From positions 1 to 12,288 of the forward strand of contig QGSR01000028.1 in the NCBI GenBank assembly GCA_003387805.1: a stretch of 12,288 bases of DNA, written 5' to 3'. Shown here piece after piece: positions 1 through 6,679 of this stretch. The stretch's first letter is position 1. Each line of letters begins with the position of its first letter. The translations under genes and the position numbers were made by a program. Under the pieces are notes generated by a model. That model worked only from the letters and a program-made list of their open reading frames with translations. It searched no databases and had not been told where the DNA came from. The DNA comes from Bacillota bacterium. GTDB lineage: Bacteria > Bacillota > Limnochordia > Limnochordales > ZCTH02-B6.

Positions 1-10
1 CGGCGCACAT

Positions 11-65
11 GGGAGACCTCACATCCTTTCTCGCTGTGGTGGTTTGTGTGAGGTCTCCCTTTTTT
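11..65 (+). terminator. Rho-independent terminator, plus strand
   Basis: A perfect 13 bp inverted repeat (11-23 GGGAGACCTCACA with 47-59 TGTGAGGTCTCCC) encloses a 23 nt loop and is followed at once by six T (60-65) on the plus strand. On the minus strand the stem is not followed by a T-tract, so it works for plus-strand transcription. No plus-strand gene is seen to its left inside the window; it most likely ends a gene lying outside the left edge that converges on rluB. The loop is long for a terminator, so a small structured RNA is a less likely alternative. Confidence 0.75.
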
Positions 66-131
66 CGCGTCAAGTGGCTAATCCTGCCTGGACAGCCAGT
101 TACCCCCAGAAAACGTTACTCTATCATCGGG

Positions 132-866
132 TTATTGGCCCGTGAGGCCCGCGGCCCGCCGCAGGCGCGCCACCTCCGCGTCCGTCAGCCGGCGGCAGGC
201 GCCGGGCGGCAGCGCTCCCAGCTCCACCGGGCCCACCGCAGTGCGTACCAGCCGCACCACGGGATGGCCCACGTGGCGGCACATGCGGCGCACCTGGCGT
301 TTGCGTCCTTCGGACAAGGTGATCTCCAGGACCGAACGCCGCCCGCCCCGGGCCAGGAGCCGCACGCGCGCGGGCGCCGTCATGCCGTCCTCCAGCGGCA
401 CGCCCTCGGCCAGCATCTGGAGCGCTTCGTCGCTGACCGTGCCCTGCACCGTCACCCGGTAGCGCTTCTCCACGCCGTAGCGGGGGTGCATGAGGCGGTG
501 GGCCAGGCGGCCGTCGCTGGTGAGCAGCAGCAAGCCTTCGCTGTCCGCGTCCAGCCGGCCCACGGGGTACACCCGGGCGCCGGCGTCTTGCACCAGGTCC
601 ATGACGGTGGGGCGCCCTTGGGGGTCGTGCACCGTCGTCACGTACCCGCGGGGCTTGTGGAGGGCGATGTACACCAGCTCTTCGGGAGGGGTGAGGATGC
701 GTCCGTCGACCTCGACGCGATCCGTGGCGGGGTCGATTTTCGTCCCGGGCTCGCGCACGACGCGGCCGTTGACGCGCACGCGGCCTTCCGCGATCATCGT
801 TTCGCACGCCCGGCGGGACGCGACGCCGCACCGGGCCATAAACTTCTGCAGCCTCTCCAGGGCCAA
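132..866 (-). CDS. rluB: Ribosomal large-subunit pseudouridine synthase B (RsuA/RluB family)
   Basis: A 244-residue protein that should convert one uridine of 23S rRNA to pseudouridine. Residues 1 to about 48 form an S4 RNA-binding domain (LQKFMARCGVASRR). The catalytic core follows, with GRLDADSEGLLLLT at 103-116, where Asp106 is the expected catalytic aspartate, and EGRKRQVRRM at 186-195. Length fits the family (B. subtilis RluB is about 229 residues). The start is TTG at 866, preceded by GAGGTGG seven bases upstream; no better ATG exists. It is the last gene of the leftward run, 39 bp after gerW, and ends with TAA. The RluB rather than RluE/RluF/RsuA assignment rests on gene context (close to scpB, as in Bacillus) and overall similarity; the family is certain, the exact target base is inferred. 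Confidence 0.93.
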   Translation of the reverse strand: MALERLQKFMARCGVASRRACETMIAEGRVRVNGRVVREPGTKIDPATDRVEVDGRILTPPEELVYIALHKPRGYVTTVHDPQGRPTVMDLVQDAGARVYPVGRLDADSEGLLLLTSDGRLAHRLMHPRYGVEKRYRVTVQGTVSDEALQMLAEGVPLEDGMTAPARVRLLARGGRRSVLEITLSEGRKRQVRRMCRHVGHPVVRLVRTAVGPVELGALPPGACRRLTDAEVARLRRAAGLTGQ

Positions 867-905
867 CCGCCAACCACCTCGGCCCCGCCCCCGGGGCCGG
901 GGGCG

Positions 906-1322
906 TTACGGGGTCAGGGGCGTCGCGGTCTGATCCGAGCGCCCCCTTCCGTTGCTGAATATGTTTTGCAAGCCGTCCATCACGTCCGGTGCCAGGTCCA
1001 GCAGCCGGTCGTAAATGGCCGCGTTCTTGTCGATGGTCATGAGCCGGATCTGCCCCTGGCCCACGACGAGAAAGGCCACGGGCTGCAGCGAGATGCCCGC
1101 CCCGCTGCCGCCGCCGAAGGGGTAGCCCTCGTCCCCGCCGTTTTCCGCTTCAAACTCGGTGCCGCCGGCGGCAAAGCCGAAGGACACCTTCGACACCGGC
1201 ACGACCACTGTGCCGTCGGGCGTTTCCACCGGATCGCCCAAGATGGTGTTGACGTCCACCATCGCTTTGAGGCTCTCCATCGCGGTTTGCATCAAACCTT
1301 CGATGGGGTGCTGTTCGCTCAC
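906..1322 (-). CDS. gerW: Spore protein GerW/YtfJ family
   Basis: A 138-residue protein of the sporulation YtfJ (GerW) family. Family features visible are the N-terminal HPIEGLMQTAMESLKAMVDVNTILGDPV (5-32), a central strand region VVVPVSKVSFGFAAGGTEF (39-57), a glycine-rich loop (62-76) and GISLQPVAFLVV (76-87). In B. subtilis GerW is made in the forespore and is needed for germination with some nutrients; its biochemical role is unknown. The open frame extends upstream to 1484, but that part is low-complexity and overlaps scpB. GTG at 1322 is chosen because GGGAGGGAG lies about 6 to 14 bases upstream and the protein then begins at the conserved family start. It sits 59 bp after scpB and 39 bp before rluB. 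No forespore promoter motif could be found in that gap, so it may be read with scpAB. Confidence 0.92.
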   Translation of the reverse strand: MSEQHPIEGLMQTAMESLKAMVDVNTILGDPVETPDGTVVVPVSKVSFGFAAGGTEFEAENGGDEGYPFGGGSGAGISLQPVAFLVVGQGQIRLMTIDKNAAIYDRLLDLAPDVMDGLQNIFSNGRGRSDQTATPLTP

Positions 1323-1381
1323 GGCCTGTCGCTCCCTCCCGCGGCGCCCGGCGGGCGGCCGGTCGCCTCGCGGTCTCGCGG

Positions 1382-1972
1382 TTAATCTGACCCGGCCGCG
1401 GGCGATGTATGCGGGTCCTCGGCGCCGGCGGGCGTTTCCGGTTCGGGAAGGGGCGGCAAGTCGTCCAGGGAGTTCAAACCGCACCAGTGCAAGAACTTTT
1501 CCGTCGTCCGGTACAAAATGGGCCGTCCCGGCCCGTCGGCCCGGCCGGCCTCCTCGATGAGCTCCCGGTCCTGCAGCGACTGCAGCGCCGATTCCGAGCG
1601 GACGCCCCGTAGATGATCGATTTCAGCCCGCGTGACGGGCTGCTTGTACGCGATGATGGCCAGCGTCTCCAAAGCGGCCCGCGACAGCGGCGCGGGCGGG
1701 CGCGGCTCCCGCAGGCGGGCCAGCAGCGGAGCGAAATCCGGCCTGGTGGCCAGCTGCCAGCCGTTGTTGACGCGGACAAGGCACAGCCCGCGCGTGGGGT
1801 CTTCCGCCAGCCGCCGCTCCAGCATGGCCACCGCGGCCGCCACCTGCCGGGGCTCCCACCCCGTCAGGCGGGCCAGCTCCCCGTCCGAGAGGGGCTCCGG
1901 GCTGGCGAACAGCAGCGCCTCCACCGCCGCGGCCAGCCGCTCCAGCGTTTCGGGAATGTACGTCTGCTCCAC
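1382..1972 (-). CDS. scpB: Segregation and condensation protein B
   Basis: A 196-residue winged-helix protein that binds the ScpA kleisin and with SMC forms the bacterial condensin. The first winged helix covers about residues 13-85 and the second about 95-170. The conserved core is LETLAIIAYKQPVTRAEIDHLRGV (about 102-125), followed by GRPILYRTTEKFLHWCGLNSLDDLPPLPE, the typical C-terminal signature. A short Pro/Ala/Glu-rich tail ends the protein. The start is GTG at 1972; AAGGGGGAG lies about seven bases upstream and overlaps the scpA stop codon, so translation of scpB is probably coupled to scpA (12 bp gap). Partner gene scpA is directly upstream, as in most Firmicutes. Confidence 0.96.
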   Translation of the reverse strand: MEQTYIPETLERLAAAVEALLFASPEPLSDGELARLTGWEPRQVAAAVAMLERRLAEDPTRGLCLVRVNNGWQLATRPDFAPLLARLREPRPPAPLSRAALETLAIIAYKQPVTRAEIDHLRGVRSESALQSLQDRELIEEAGRADGPGRPILYRTTEKFLHWCGLNSLDDLPPLPEPETPAGAEDPHTSPAAGSD

Positions 1973-1984
1973 GCCGACTCCCCC

Positions 1985-2710
1985 TTACGCCGCATGTTCC
2001 AGGTGCAGCTCGCCGAAAGGCTCGCTCTGGCGCACCCGCACGCTGCCCATGTGCACCAGCTCCAGCACGGCCAGAAACGTCACGATCCATTCCCAGCGGG
2101 ACGCTTGGCGGGAAAACAAGGACCGGAAGGGCACCGCGCCCGCCGCGGCCCGCAGCGCCCGGCGCACCCGGATCATCGCGCCCCGCAGATCGACTTTGCG
2201 CAGCACCGGCGGCGGCGCCGGCTCCGGGCGCTCGCGGGTCAGAAGCTCCGCAAAGGCCTCGGCCAGCCGCTGCACCGAAAAGCCGGCCGGCGGGCCGGGC
2301 GCTGCCGCCGGGCCTTCGCCGGTCAGCGACACCGGGCGCAGGCCGTACAGCTCCCGGACCTGGGCCAGCTCGGCCAGCACCGCGGCCGCTTCCTTGTAGC
2401 GCTTGTATTCGGCCAGCCGCTGCCGGAGCTCCTCCTCCAGCGCCGCCGCGTCTTCTTCCTCTTCGCCCTCGTCCTCCACCACCGCGTGGGGCAGCAGGTG
2501 GCGGGCTTTGATGCGCACCAAAAGGGCGGCCATGGCCAGGTACTCCCCCGCGGCCTCCAGCTCCACCCGGGGAACTTGAGCGAGGAAGTCCAGGTACTGC
2601 CGGGCGATTTCGGCGATGGACACTTCCCAGATGTCCACCTCTTGCTTTTCAATCAGGTGGAGCAGCAAGTCCAGCGGCCCTTCGAACACCGCCAGGCGCA
2701 CCTGGTACAT
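1985..2710 (-). CDS. scpA: Segregation and condensation protein A (kleisin)
   Basis: A 241-residue kleisin that bridges the heads of the SMC dimer and recruits ScpB for chromosome compaction and segregation. The N-terminal SMC-binding part shows the hallmark FEGPLDLLLHLIEKQEVDIWEVSIAEIARQYL (about 9-40). Helices with AMAALLVRIKARHLLP follow (60-74), then an acidic stretch (EDEGEEEEDAAALEEEL) that forms the linker. The C-terminal winged helix ends in VTFLAVLELVHMGSVRVRQSEPFGEL. Length is normal for the family. The ATG at 2710 abuts the TGA of the upstream M50 gene with no spacer, which suggests translational reinitiation; the upstream sequence has only a weak GGTGGTGGG as ribosome site. Confidence 0.96.
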   Translation of the reverse strand: MYQVRLAVFEGPLDLLLHLIEKQEVDIWEVSIAEIARQYLDFLAQVPRVELEAAGEYLAMAALLVRIKARHLLPHAVVEDEGEEEEDAAALEEELRQRLAEYKRYKEAAAVLAELAQVRELYGLRPVSLTGEGPAAAPGPPAGFSVQRLAEAFAELLTRERPEPAPPPVLRKVDLRGAMIRVRRALRAAAGAVPFRSLFSRQASRWEWIVTFLAVLELVHMGSVRVRQSEPFGELHLEHAA

Positions 2711-3328
2711 TCAGCCCACCACCAGCCGCGCCACCGCCGAATAGGCCGGCTGCAGCACGCGGAACAGCATGCCCGACACCACCAGGAGCAGCAGGATGAC
2801 GGTGCCGTACGACTCCAGGCGCGCGTAGCGGTACGCGTAGCGCCGGGGCAGGATGCCCATCAGCACTTTCGAGCCGTCCAGAGGCGGCAGCGGCAGCATG
2901 TTGAACACGGCCAGCCAGATGTTGAGCTGGACCGACACTTGCAAAAACATCCAGGTGGCCCGCAAGGCCCCGGGCGGCACGATGTTCAGGATGAACGGCG
3001 CCAGGCGGGCCAGTGCGAAGGCCAGCGCGATGTTGGACAACGGCCCCGCCAGCGCGACCCACATCATGTCCCGCCGCGGGTTTTTGAACCGGGCCGGATT
3101 CACCATGACCGGCTTGGCCCAGCCGAAAGAAAAGAAGAACAGCATCAGCGTGCCGACGGGGTCCAGGTGGGCCAGGGGATTCAGCGTCAGGCGGCCGTCG
3201 AACTTGGGGCCCGGATCGCCCAGGCGCACGGCCGCCGCCGCGTGGGCGTACTCGTGGATGGCCAGGGCCAAAAGCACCGCGGCCACGCGCAAAATCAACA
3301 CGTCAAGCCTGAAATCCGAAATCATCAT
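2711..3328 (-). CDS. M50 site-2-protease-like membrane metalloprotease
   Basis: A 205-residue integral membrane protein of the short M50 family (YwhC/Rv0359 type). The zinc-binding HEYAH motif is at residues 25-29 (His25, Glu26, His29) inside the first membrane segment; the third ligand is Asp151 in NMLPLPPLDGSKVL. NPLAHLDPVGTL (50-61) and WVALAGPLSNI (90-100) are further family blocks. About five or six hydrophobic segments are seen and no PDZ domain, as is usual for this subfamily. All catalytic residues are present, so it should be active within the membrane; the substrate is unknown. It may also start at the second of the two tandem ATG codons. The ribosome site is a run of eight G about 9 bases upstream. 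It lies 31 bp after lysA and directly abuts scpA; M50 genes of this type are often found beside scpA in Firmicutes. Confidence 0.93.
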   Translation of the reverse strand: MMISDFRLDVLILRVAAVLLALAIHEYAHAAAAVRLGDPGPKFDGRLTLNPLAHLDPVGTLMLFFFSFGWAKPVMVNPARFKNPRRDMMWVALAGPLSNIALAFALARLAPFILNIVPPGALRATWMFLQVSVQLNIWLAVFNMLPLPPLDGSKVLMGILPRRYAYRYARLESYGTVILLLLVVSGMLFRVLQPAYSAVARLVVG

Positions 3329-3359
3329 GCTGCGGTTCCCCCCCCGCCGTTCCCGTCGC

Positions 3360-4727
3360 CTACTCCGGTTTCGTGCTCCCGCCGGCCGCGCCGCCGCCCG
3401 TCGCGGCGGCCAGCCACGACGGCACCACGTCGCGCGCGACCAGGTCGGCGTACGTCTCGCGGCGGACCATCAGCTCGTGCCGGCCCTGATGGACCAGCAC
3501 CATGGCCGGCCGCGGGATGCGGTTGTAGTTGCTGGCCATGGAGAAATTGTACGCCCCCGTGTCAAAGACCGCCAGCACGTCGCCCGGCTCGGGTTCGGGC
3601 CCGTGCAGCTCCTCGATGAGCACGTCGCCGGACTCGCAGTACTTCCCCGCGACGGCCACCGGCCCGGCCGCCGGCGCCGCGCCCAGCTTGTTGGCCAAAA
3701 CGGCGCGGTGCCGGGTCCTGTACAGCGCCACCCGGGGGTTGTCGCCCATCCCGCCGTCGATCATGACGTAGGTGCGCACGCCCGGAATGCGCTTGACGAA
3801 GCCCACGGTGTAGAGCGTGACGCCCGCGGGCCCGACGATGGAGCGCCCCGGCTCCAGCAGCAGCTCGGGCGCGGGCAGCCCCGCCTCCTCCACCCGGGCC
3901 AGCACCCGGCGGGCGATGCGCCGCACGAACGCGTCCGGCGCCGGCACGTCTTGCTCGTCAAGGTAGCGGATGCCCAGGCCCCCGCCCATGTTGAGCTGCT
4001 GGGCCGCGACGCCCGTCTCCCTTTGCGCTTCGGCCAAAAAGCGCACCATCAGGTCCACCGCGGCGTCGTAGGGCGAAAGGTCGGTAATTTGCGAGCCGAT
4101 GTGGCTGTGGTATCCCCGCAGTCGGAGCCACGGCGACGCCGCGGCCCGTTTGGCCGCGGCCAGGGCCTGCCCGCGGGCCATGGGGATGCCGAATTTGGAA
4201 TCCAGCTGGCCGGTGCGGACGTACGAATGGGTGTCCGCGGCCACGCCGGGCGTAATGCGCAGCAGCACGTCGGCCGGGCGGCCGGCCCGCTGCGCGGCCC
4301 GCTCCAGACGCTCCAGCTCGCCCTCGTTGTCCACGACGATGCGCCCGACGCCGGCCTGCACCGCCATGTCCAGCTCCTCGTCGGACTTGTTGTTGCCGTG
4401 GAAATAAATGCGCTCGGGGGGAAACTGCGCCGTCAGCGCCGTATACAGCTCGCCGCCGGAGACGACGTCCAGCCCCAGGCCCTCCTCGGCCGCGATGCGG
4501 CACATGGCGGCGGTGAGCAGCGCTTTGCCCGCGTACAGCACGCGGCCTTTCGGGTACGACTCCTCCATGGCCCGCCGGTAGGCCCGCATGGCCTCCCGCA
4601 CGCGCCCTTCGTCCAGCACGTAGAGCGGCGTGCCGTAGCGGCGCGCCAGTTCGACGGCGTCGCAGCCGCCGATGAGCAGATGTCCTTCGTTGCTTGCGGA
4701 CACGGTCCGGCCCTCGTCCAGCGGCAC
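3360..4727 (-). CDS. lysA: Diaminopimelate decarboxylase
   Basis: The PLP enzyme that decarboxylates meso-diaminopimelate to L-lysine, the last step of lysine synthesis. Numbering from the chosen start, the PLP lysine is Lys68 in LYAGKALL. Other sites are YHSHIGSQ, the phosphate-binding MGGGLGIRY, EPGRSIVGPAG, the active-site cysteine in GKYCESGD, and GAYNFSMASNYN near the end. The 455-residue length is normal for the bacterial enzyme. The frame stays open to an ATG at 4760, but that ATG has no ribosome site and lies inside a promoter-like -10 element. GTG at 4727 has GGAGG eight bases upstream and is preferred. It follows spoVAF by 75 bp, the same neighbour order as in B. subtilis. A short Gly/Ala-rich tail after DVVPSW is unusual but minor. 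Confidence 0.95.
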   Translation of the reverse strand: MPLDEGRTVSASNEGHLLIGGCDAVELARRYGTPLYVLDEGRVREAMRAYRRAMEESYPKGRVLYAGKALLTAAMCRIAAEEGLGLDVVSGGELYTALTAQFPPERIYFHGNNKSDEELDMAVQAGVGRIVVDNEGELERLERAAQRAGRPADVLLRITPGVAADTHSYVRTGQLDSKFGIPMARGQALAAAKRAAASPWLRLRGYHSHIGSQITDLSPYDAAVDLMVRFLAEAQRETGVAAQQLNMGGGLGIRYLDEQDVPAPDAFVRRIARRVLARVEEAGLPAPELLLEPGRSIVGPAGVTLYTVGFVKRIPGVRTYVMIDGGMGDNPRVALYRTRHRAVLANKLGAAPAAGPVAVAGKYCESGDVLIEELHGPEPEPGDVLAVFDTGAYNFSMASNYNRIPRPAMVLVHQGRHELMVRRETYADLVARDVVPSWLAAATGGGAAGGSTKPE

Positions 4728-4735
4728 CGCGGATA

Positions 4736-4740
4736 CCTCC
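4736..4740 (-). promoter_or_regulatory. Ribosome binding site of lysA
   Basis: GGAGG on the minus strand, eight bases before GTG at 4727. It decides the lysA start in favour of this GTG over the in-frame ATG at 4760, which has no such sequence. Confidence 0.7.
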
Positions 4741-4758
4741 GTCCTTGGCACTCTCTCC

Positions 4759-4788
4759 ATCTTAACACACAGACGGACCGCCGGTGAA
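4759..4788 (-). promoter_or_regulatory. Candidate sigma-A promoter of lysA
   Basis: Reading the minus strand, TTCACC (4788-4783) is a 4 of 6 match to the -35 box. After an 18 bp spacer comes TAAGAT (4764-4759), a 4 of 6 match to the -10 box, with TG at the extended -10 position (TGT just before TAAGAT). Transcription would start near 4751, leaving a leader of about 25 bases with the GGAGG site before GTG 4727. It lies in the gap after spoVAF and would let the lysA to rluB run be expressed in vegetative cells apart from the spore gene upstream. This is a motif call only. Confidence 0.45.
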
Positions 4789-4802
4789 GGCTCGGATGCG
4801 GG

Positions 4803-6251
4803 CTACGAGTCGGGATACGCGCCTTTGCGGGACTTTTTCGGCGTCGCGCGGACGCCCACCTGGAGAATGGGAAAGCGGAACAGCAGGCGCACCAGCGCCT
4901 TGCCGTTGAAGGGCAGCAGCGGGTAGAGATACGGCAGGCCGAAGGAGTTGGTCAAAGCCAGCCACAGGAACGTCCCGGCCAGGCCCGCGCCGAAGCCCCA
5001 CCAGCCCCACAGCGCCACCAGCACGAACAGCCCGTAGCGGAACAGCCGCAGCGCGTGGGCGAACTCGATGCTGGGGGTGGCGAAGGACATCAGCGCGGCC
5101 ACGGCCACGTACAGCACGGTCTCCGGCACGAACACGCGCACGGTGATGGCCAGCTCGCCCAGCAAGATCGCGCCGACGATGCCCAGCGCCGTAGACATGG
5201 CCGTGGGCGTGTGAATGAGGGCCTGGCCGATCAGGACCAGGCCGAACTCCAGCAGCAGAAACTGCAGCCACAGCGCGACCCGGGGCTTCTCCGCCGGGCC
5301 GATGAACGAAATCCAATCCGGCGCCGTCTCCCACGTGGCCACCGCCAGCCACGCGGGCCCCAAAACCAGCGACAGGCCGATGGCCAAAAACCGCACCCAG
5401 CGCATGAACGTGCCCACCGCCGGCGCCTGGAAGTACTCCTCCGCGTGCTGGGTGAAGTGCCAGACGTTGGCCGGCAAGATGATCGCGGTGGGCGACGTGT
5501 CCACGAACACGACCACGTGGCCTTCGGCCAGGTGGGCCGCGACCACGTCGGGCCGCTCGGTGAGCCGGGCCAGGGGAAACGGATTGAGCCGCTGCCCCAC
5601 CAGCAGCTCGATGAGGCTTTGCGCCCCCATGGTCAGGGCGCCCACGTCCACGTTTTCCAGGCGGCGGCGGATCTTGTCGACGGTGTCGGGATTGGCCACG
5701 CCGTCGATGTAGCCCAGCGCGACGTCGGTGCGGGACCACTGGCCCACGGAGCGCATCTCGAACCGCAGGTTCGGGTCCCGCAGCCGCCGGCGGATGAGGG
5801 CCGTGTTGAAGACGATGGTCTCCACCAGGCCCTCGCGGCTGCCCCGGGTCACCCGCTCCAGATCCGGCTCCTCCACGCCCCGCACCGGGTACTCGCGGAG
5901 ATCCAGGATGACGGCGTCCGTGCACCCGTCCACCAGCAGGGCCGCGGGCCCCGCCAGCACCTGGTCCACCACTTCCTCCAGCGTGGAGACGGTGTCGACC
6001 TCGAAGTAGGGCAGCCCCGACCGGAGCAGCTTCTTTATGGGCTGCGGCGCCAGATCCTCGCGGCGCAGGCGCATCAGAAACTTCATGACGTGGACCGTCG
6101 CCGTGTCCTTGATCAGGCCGTCAATAAAGATGAGGGCGGCGTCCCGCCCTCCTACGCTCAGCTCCCGCACCAGCACGTCGAAGGTGACGCCGACGCCCAG
6201 GCGCCGCTTCAGTTCGCTTAAGTTTTCGTTCAGGCTGCGAGCCAGCGGCAA
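4803..6251 (-). CDS. spoVAF: Spore germination protein SpoVAF (GerA family)
   Basis: A 482-residue protein homologous to the GerAA subunit of germinant receptors. The soluble N-terminal part (1 to about 280) carries ELKRRLGVGVTFDVLVREL (13-31), a SpoVAF-like start, IFIDGLIKD (41-49) and the family block LGYIDGVANPDTVDKIRRRL (179-198). TERPDVVAAHLAEGHVVVFVDTSPTAIILP (231-260) precedes the membrane part. Hydrophobic segments lie at about 283-305, 326-345, 350-370, 377-393 and 405-438. In B. subtilis SpoVAF is a spore inner-membrane protein that helps amplify germination. Start is TTG at 6251 with a GGGGGGA site about five bases upstream; the nearby ATG is out of frame. Its position directly before lysA matches the end of the B. 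subtilis spoVA operon and favours SpoVAF over another GerAA paralogue. The other spoVA genes are not here; a holin-like gene lies 33 bp upstream instead. Confidence 0.9.
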   Translation of the reverse strand: MPLARSLNENLSELKRRLGVGVTFDVLVRELSVGGRDAALIFIDGLIKDTATVHVMKFLMRLRREDLAPQPIKKLLRSGLPYFEVDTVSTLEEVVDQVLAGPAALLVDGCTDAVILDLREYPVRGVEEPDLERVTRGSREGLVETIVFNTALIRRRLRDPNLRFEMRSVGQWSRTDVALGYIDGVANPDTVDKIRRRLENVDVGALTMGAQSLIELLVGQRLNPFPLARLTERPDVVAAHLAEGHVVVFVDTSPTAIILPANVWHFTQHAEEYFQAPAVGTFMRWVRFLAIGLSLVLGPAWLAVATWETAPDWISFIGPAEKPRVALWLQFLLLEFGLVLIGQALIHTPTAMSTALGIVGAILLGELAITVRVFVPETVLYVAVAALMSFATPSIEFAHALRLFRYGLFVLVALWGWWGFGAGLAGTFLWLALTNSFGLPYLYPLLPFNGKALVRLLFRFPILQVGVRATPKKSRKGAYPDS

Positions 6252-6284
6252 GACGGTCCCCCCATGGCGCCGCGCGGGCGGTGT

Positions 6285-6620
6285 TCACCGGGTGATGGAC
6301 GTCGGCACGAACAGATCCGCGATGCCGATGACGACCGCGGCCAGAAGGGCCCCCAGCACCGTGACGGACATGCCGGGCACGAAAAACTGCGCGGCCCACA
6401 CGACCAGCGCGGCGATGATAAACCCGACGACGCCCCGGCCGAAAGGCGACGCCTTCCTGCCCATCGTCGCCTCCACCACCCAGCCCAGCGCGGCGATGAC
6501 GAGCGCGGCCAGCAGCGCGTGCCAAAACGTCAGCGGCGAAAATCCCGGCACGACCAGCCCGACGAACATCAGCACCAGCGCCGACACGACAAAGCGCACG
6601 ACGGTTCCGATCCAGTCCAC
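6285..6620 (-). CDS. Small four-helix membrane protein, phage-holin-4-2 / YvlD-like family
   Basis: A 111-residue, almost wholly hydrophobic protein with four predicted membrane segments (about 7-25, 33-51, 62-81 and 87-106). The two halves resemble each other: VPGFS followed by ALLAALVIAAL (24-45) matches VPGMS followed by ALLAAVVIGIA (81-101). The pattern fits the phage-holin-4-2 family, of which bacterial members such as B. subtilis YvlD are chromosomal and not shown to be holins. The frame opens with GTG at 6629, but that codon touches the AGGAGG ribosome site. GTG at 6620 lies eight bases after AGGAGG and is chosen. It is 33 bp upstream of spoVAF, probably in one transcript. No lysin or other phage gene is near, so a prophage origin is not supported. 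Function unknown; a role at the spore membrane is inference from the neighbour. Confidence 0.85.
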   Translation of the reverse strand: MDWIGTVVRFVVSALVLMFVGLVVPGFSPLTFWHALLAALVIAALGWVVEATMGRKASPFGRGVVGFIIAALVVWAAQFFVPGMSVTVLGALLAAVVIGIADLFVPTSITR

Positions 6621-6655
6621 GCGGCTCACCTCCTAAGGCGCCATCACTCCCCCCG

Positions 6656-6662
6656 TAGTATG
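6656..6662 (-). promoter_or_regulatory. Possible forespore sigma factor -10 element (CATACTA)
   Basis: The minus strand reads CATACTA, which fits the CATnnTA type of -10 box used by sigma-G (and related sigma-F) in Bacillus. It is 36 bases before the holin-like start, a suitable distance. At the expected -35 spacing only poor matches (ACTGA/TGATC) are seen. The AT-rich heptamer stands out in a very GC-rich gap, but the evidence is a short motif and a spore-related neighbour. Confidence 0.3.
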
Positions 6663-6679
6663 GCTGCCCGGCCCCCGGA

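Noticed and set aside
66..131. Possible terminator for rluB on the minus strand
   Set aside because: Only a weak 5 bp TGGCT/AGCCA stem with a 14-base loop and no T-tract on the minus strand.
9..1385. Plus-strand 458-codon frame opposite rluB and gerW
   Set aside because: It has biased composition, no domain or convincing ribosome site, and starts inside the terminator hairpin. It is an antisense artefact of high GC.
1613..4787. Long plus-strand open frames (668 and 644 codons) opposite scpB, scpA, the M50 gene and lysA
   Set aside because: They are His/Arg/Gln/Gly/Pro-rich without recognisable motifs, lie wholly antisense to well-conserved genes, and are expected where third positions are mostly G or C.
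5055..6221. Plus-strand 388-codon frame opposite spoVAF
   Set aside because: It is rich in Gln, His, Arg and Gly with no family resemblance, while the opposite strand encodes a complete SpoVAF.
6285..6620. Holin-like gene as evidence of a prophage
   Set aside because: There is no lysin, structural, integrase or attachment-site sequence nearby. YvlD-like members of this family are ordinary chromosomal genes and the composition matches the neighbours.
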